Of a DNA stretch of 64,000 nt, positions 62,129 to 64,000 are shown in pieces. The stretch's first letter is position 1; the number at the start of each line of letters is the position of its first letter. Source of the stretch: Bacillota bacterium (GTDB lineage Bacteria > Bacillota > Sulfobacillia > JAJYWN01); NCBI GenBank assembly GCA_021791495.1, contig JAJYWN010000081.1, positions 19,344 through 83,343 of the forward strand. The letters are read 5' to 3'. Both the position numbers and the translations under genes were made by a program. The notes under the pieces were generated by a model. It was not told where the DNA came from. It did no database searches and was given only the letters and a program-made list of their open reading frames with translations.

Positions 62129-64000
62129 ATGTCGGCAGAGGCCAAGGAGCTAACGTCGATCTTGGCGACCGACGTCGGTAGCACGACGACGAAAGCCATT
62201 CTGATCGAAAAGCGTGGTGACGAGTACCGCCTTATCTGCCGCGGTGAAATGCCGACCACCGTGGAGGCGCCCTGGGAAAACGTGATGGTGGGTGTGCGGA
62301 AGGCCATCCGCCGGGTCGAAGAACTGCAGGAGCGACCCATTCTGGGGGAAGACGGTAAGCTCATCCGCCCTAAACAAGGTAACAAGGGCGTCGACTACTA
62401 CGTTTCCACTTCCAGTGCCGGCGGCGGTCTACAGATGATGGTGGCCGGCCTGGTGAGAGAGATCAGTGCGCAGAGCGCGCACCGCGCGGCCCTGGGAGCC
62501 GGCGCCGTGGTCCTGGACGTCATCGCCGTGGACGACGGGCGCAGCACCTCCGAGCAAATCACCCGCATCACCGAACTCCGTCCTGATATCATCCTCATGT
62601 CCGGCGGCGTGGACGGCGGCTCGGTGGCCTACATCGCGGCCATCGCCGAAACCATCGTCCAAGCTAACCCGCAGCCCCGTTTCGGTGCCACCTACAAACT
62701 CCCCCTCGTCTACGCCGGCAACCGTGACGCCCAGGACATGATCCTCAGCATCGCCGAGAAGGAACTGGACGTCCACTTGGTAGAGAACCTCCGCCCCCGC
62801 CACGACCTGGAGAACCTGGGTCCCGCCCGTGAAGCCATCCACGACCTCTTCATGAATCACGTCATGGCCCAGGCACCGGGTTACGGGGAATTAATGGATT
62901 TCGTGGATACCACCATCATGCCGACCCCCGGCGCCGTGGGCAGCATCATCATGGTGATGTCTCAGAAGTATAATGCCAGCATCGTAGGGGTGGACATCGG
63001 CGGCGCCACCACCGACGTGTTCTCGGATTTCGATGGCACCTTCACCCGCACCGTCTCGGCGAACCTGGGCATGAGCTACAGCATCTGCAACGTCTACGAG
63101 GAGGCCGGCTTTGAGAGCATCCGCCGGTGGCTCCCCTTCGAAGTGAACCAGGAAAGCCTTTCCGACTGGATCGCGAATAAAATGGTCCGGCCCACCACCA
63201 TCCCGCAAACCATGGACCAGCTCATCGTGGAGCAGGCCTTGGCCCGCGAGGCTCTGCGCCTCTCCTTCGACCACCATAAGAGCCTGGCGAAGAAGATCGA
63301 GAAGGAAGAGATCTCCGCCGGCTGGCGCACGCAGACCAAGTGGACCAAAGTGGCTGGCGAAGACGTTATCCAGATGATGAGGCTGGACATCCTGGTCGGA
63401 TCGGGCGGCGTCCTGTCGCACGCCCCGCGCCGCGCCCAGGCAGCCCTGATGTTGATGGACGCCTTCCTGCCCGAAGGTTTCACTCAGTTGGCCGTGGACA
63501 GCATCTTCATGATGCCGCACTTGGGCGTTCTGGCTTCCACCCACCCCGAGATCGCCGCCGAGGTTTTCGATAAGGACTGCCTGGTGCGCCTCGGCACGTG
63601 CATCACCCCGGTGGGGAAAGCCCGTGACGGCCAGCCCGTCTGCAGCTACGTGGTGCACATGCCCGATGGGTCGGTCATTAACGATAAAGCTGTCTTCGGC
63701 GAAATCAAGGTCCACAAACTTGGCGTCGGCCAGAAGGCCCAGATCGAGGTCACTCCGTCCAACCAGTTCGACCTGGGCGAAGGCAAAGGCAAGAAAGTCT
63801 CCGCCGAGATCGAAGGCGGCCTGGTCGGTATCATTTTCGATTGCCGCGGCCGCCCGCTGGAGCTGCCCACCAACGACACCGAGCGCGTGGCCAAGGTCTC
63901 GTCCTGGATCAAAGCCATGGACGCGTACCCGGCCGAGTTCATCGAGAAGTACCAAAAAGCCAGCCCGGTCACCGGCGCCAAGGCCGACGCACCGGCGAAG
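62129..64000 (+). CDS. GlmL/MutL-family ASKHA ATPase, 3' partial
   Basis: The frame is open from ATG 62129 (AAAGGAGGGG upstream) to the end of the window, 624 codons without a stop. It is the GlmL/MutL protein of adenosylcobalamin-dependent amino acid mutases (glutamate mutase and relatives), thought to be a chaperone or reactivase. ATPase motifs are ATDVGSTTTKAILIE at the start and VGVDIGGATTDVFSDF near 290; LMSGGVDGG and HLGVLASTHPEIA also fit. Mutase subunit genes would be expected beyond the window. Several long minus-strand frames here are shadows. Confidence 0.9.
   Translation, partial: MSAEAKELTSILATDVGSTTTKAILIEKRGDEYRLICRGEMPTTVEAPWENVMVGVRKAIRRVEELQERPILGEDGKLIRPKQGNKGVDYYVSTSSAGGGLQMMVAGLVREISAQSAHRAALGAGAVVLDVIAVDDGRSTSEQITRITELRPDIILMSGGVDGGSVAYIAAIAETIVQANPQPRFGATYKLPLVYAGNRDAQDMILSIAEKELDVHLVENLRPRHDLENLGPAREAIHDLFMNHVMAQAPGYGELMDFVDTTIMPTPGAVGSIIMVMSQKYNASIVGVDIGGATTDVFSDFDGTFTRTVSANLGMSYSICNVYEEAGFESIRRWLPFEVNQESLSDWIANKMVRPTTIPQTMDQLIVEQALAREALRLSFDHHKSLAKKIEKEEISAGWRTQTKWTKVAGEDVIQMMRLDILVGSGGVLSHAPRRAQAALMLMDAFLPEGFTQLAVDSIFMMPHLGVLASTHPEIAAEVFDKDCLVRLGTCITPVGKARDGQPVCSYVVHMPDGSVINDKAVFGEIKVHKLGVGQKAQIEVTPSNQFDLGEGKGKKVSAEIEGGLVGIIFDCRGRPLELPTNDTERVAKVSSWIKAMDAYPAEFIEKYQKASPVTGAKADAPAK

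Noticed and set aside
62891..63955. 354-aa minus-strand frame at the right edge
   Set aside because: Antisense to the GlmL/MutL gene, which is open to the window end and carries the ATPase motifs.

Overview
The window looks like a chromosomal piece of a high-GC member of the Bacillota, of the Symbiobacterium/Thermaerobacter/Limnochordia kind. The evidence is purine-rich AGGAGG-type ribosome binding sites, frequent GTG and TTG starts, lipoproteins with no outer-membrane machinery, and the acpS-nnr-lipoprotein-alr order typical of such Firmicutes. The taxon is inferred, not shown. No tRNA, rRNA or CRISPR array was found.

Region by region. 1-1868: most of glmS, with its 5' end outside the window. 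1869-2521: non-coding, with a 340-bp block bounded by diverged ~55-bp inverted repeats. 2582-6626: four plus-strand genes for a coiled-coil remnant, a one-TM protein, a glycosidase-like lipoprotein and an ABC exporter. 6601-21534: a minus-strand envelope region. It holds two ECF sigma factors, each coupled to a membrane protein with a 14-motif BNR/Ycf48-like exterior, a third such protein without a sigma factor, a moxR-DUF58-transglutaminase operon and an MFS exporter. 21706-23067: an IS200/IS605 element with tnpA wrecked and tnpB intact. 23515-24981: a cyclopropane fatty acid synthase.

25292-40431 is a plus-strand catabolic region: two M24 peptidases (one with an apparent frameshift), a KBL/BioF-type enzyme, an isomerase-like TIM barrel, two M20 peptidases, a peptide-type ABC binding protein with two permeases but no ATPase, a creatininase-family amidase, a metal amidohydrolase and a PucR regulator. 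Together they suggest uptake and stepwise hydrolysis of an amide or peptide-like nitrogen compound. 40469-49314 runs the other way. It holds an IclR regulator, an agmatinase-family ureohydrolase, a tripartite tricarboxylate (TctCBA) transporter, a possible U32-like protein, and two copies of an undescribed pair made of a ferredoxin-like protein and a Cys-motif protein. IclR-like palindromes lie upstream of several of these genes.

49538-54160: acpS, nnr, a lipoprotein and alr. 54256-59427: a set of C-N hydrolases (C26, P1/DmpA, asparaginase, DUF4438, M20). 59498-64000: a small coiled-coil gene, a DUF362 ferredoxin, a PH-like membrane protein and a GlmL/MutL-type ATPase that runs off the right edge.

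The best candidates for undescribed biology are the duplicated sigma/beta-propeller modules and the duplicated ferredoxin/Cys-motif pair.
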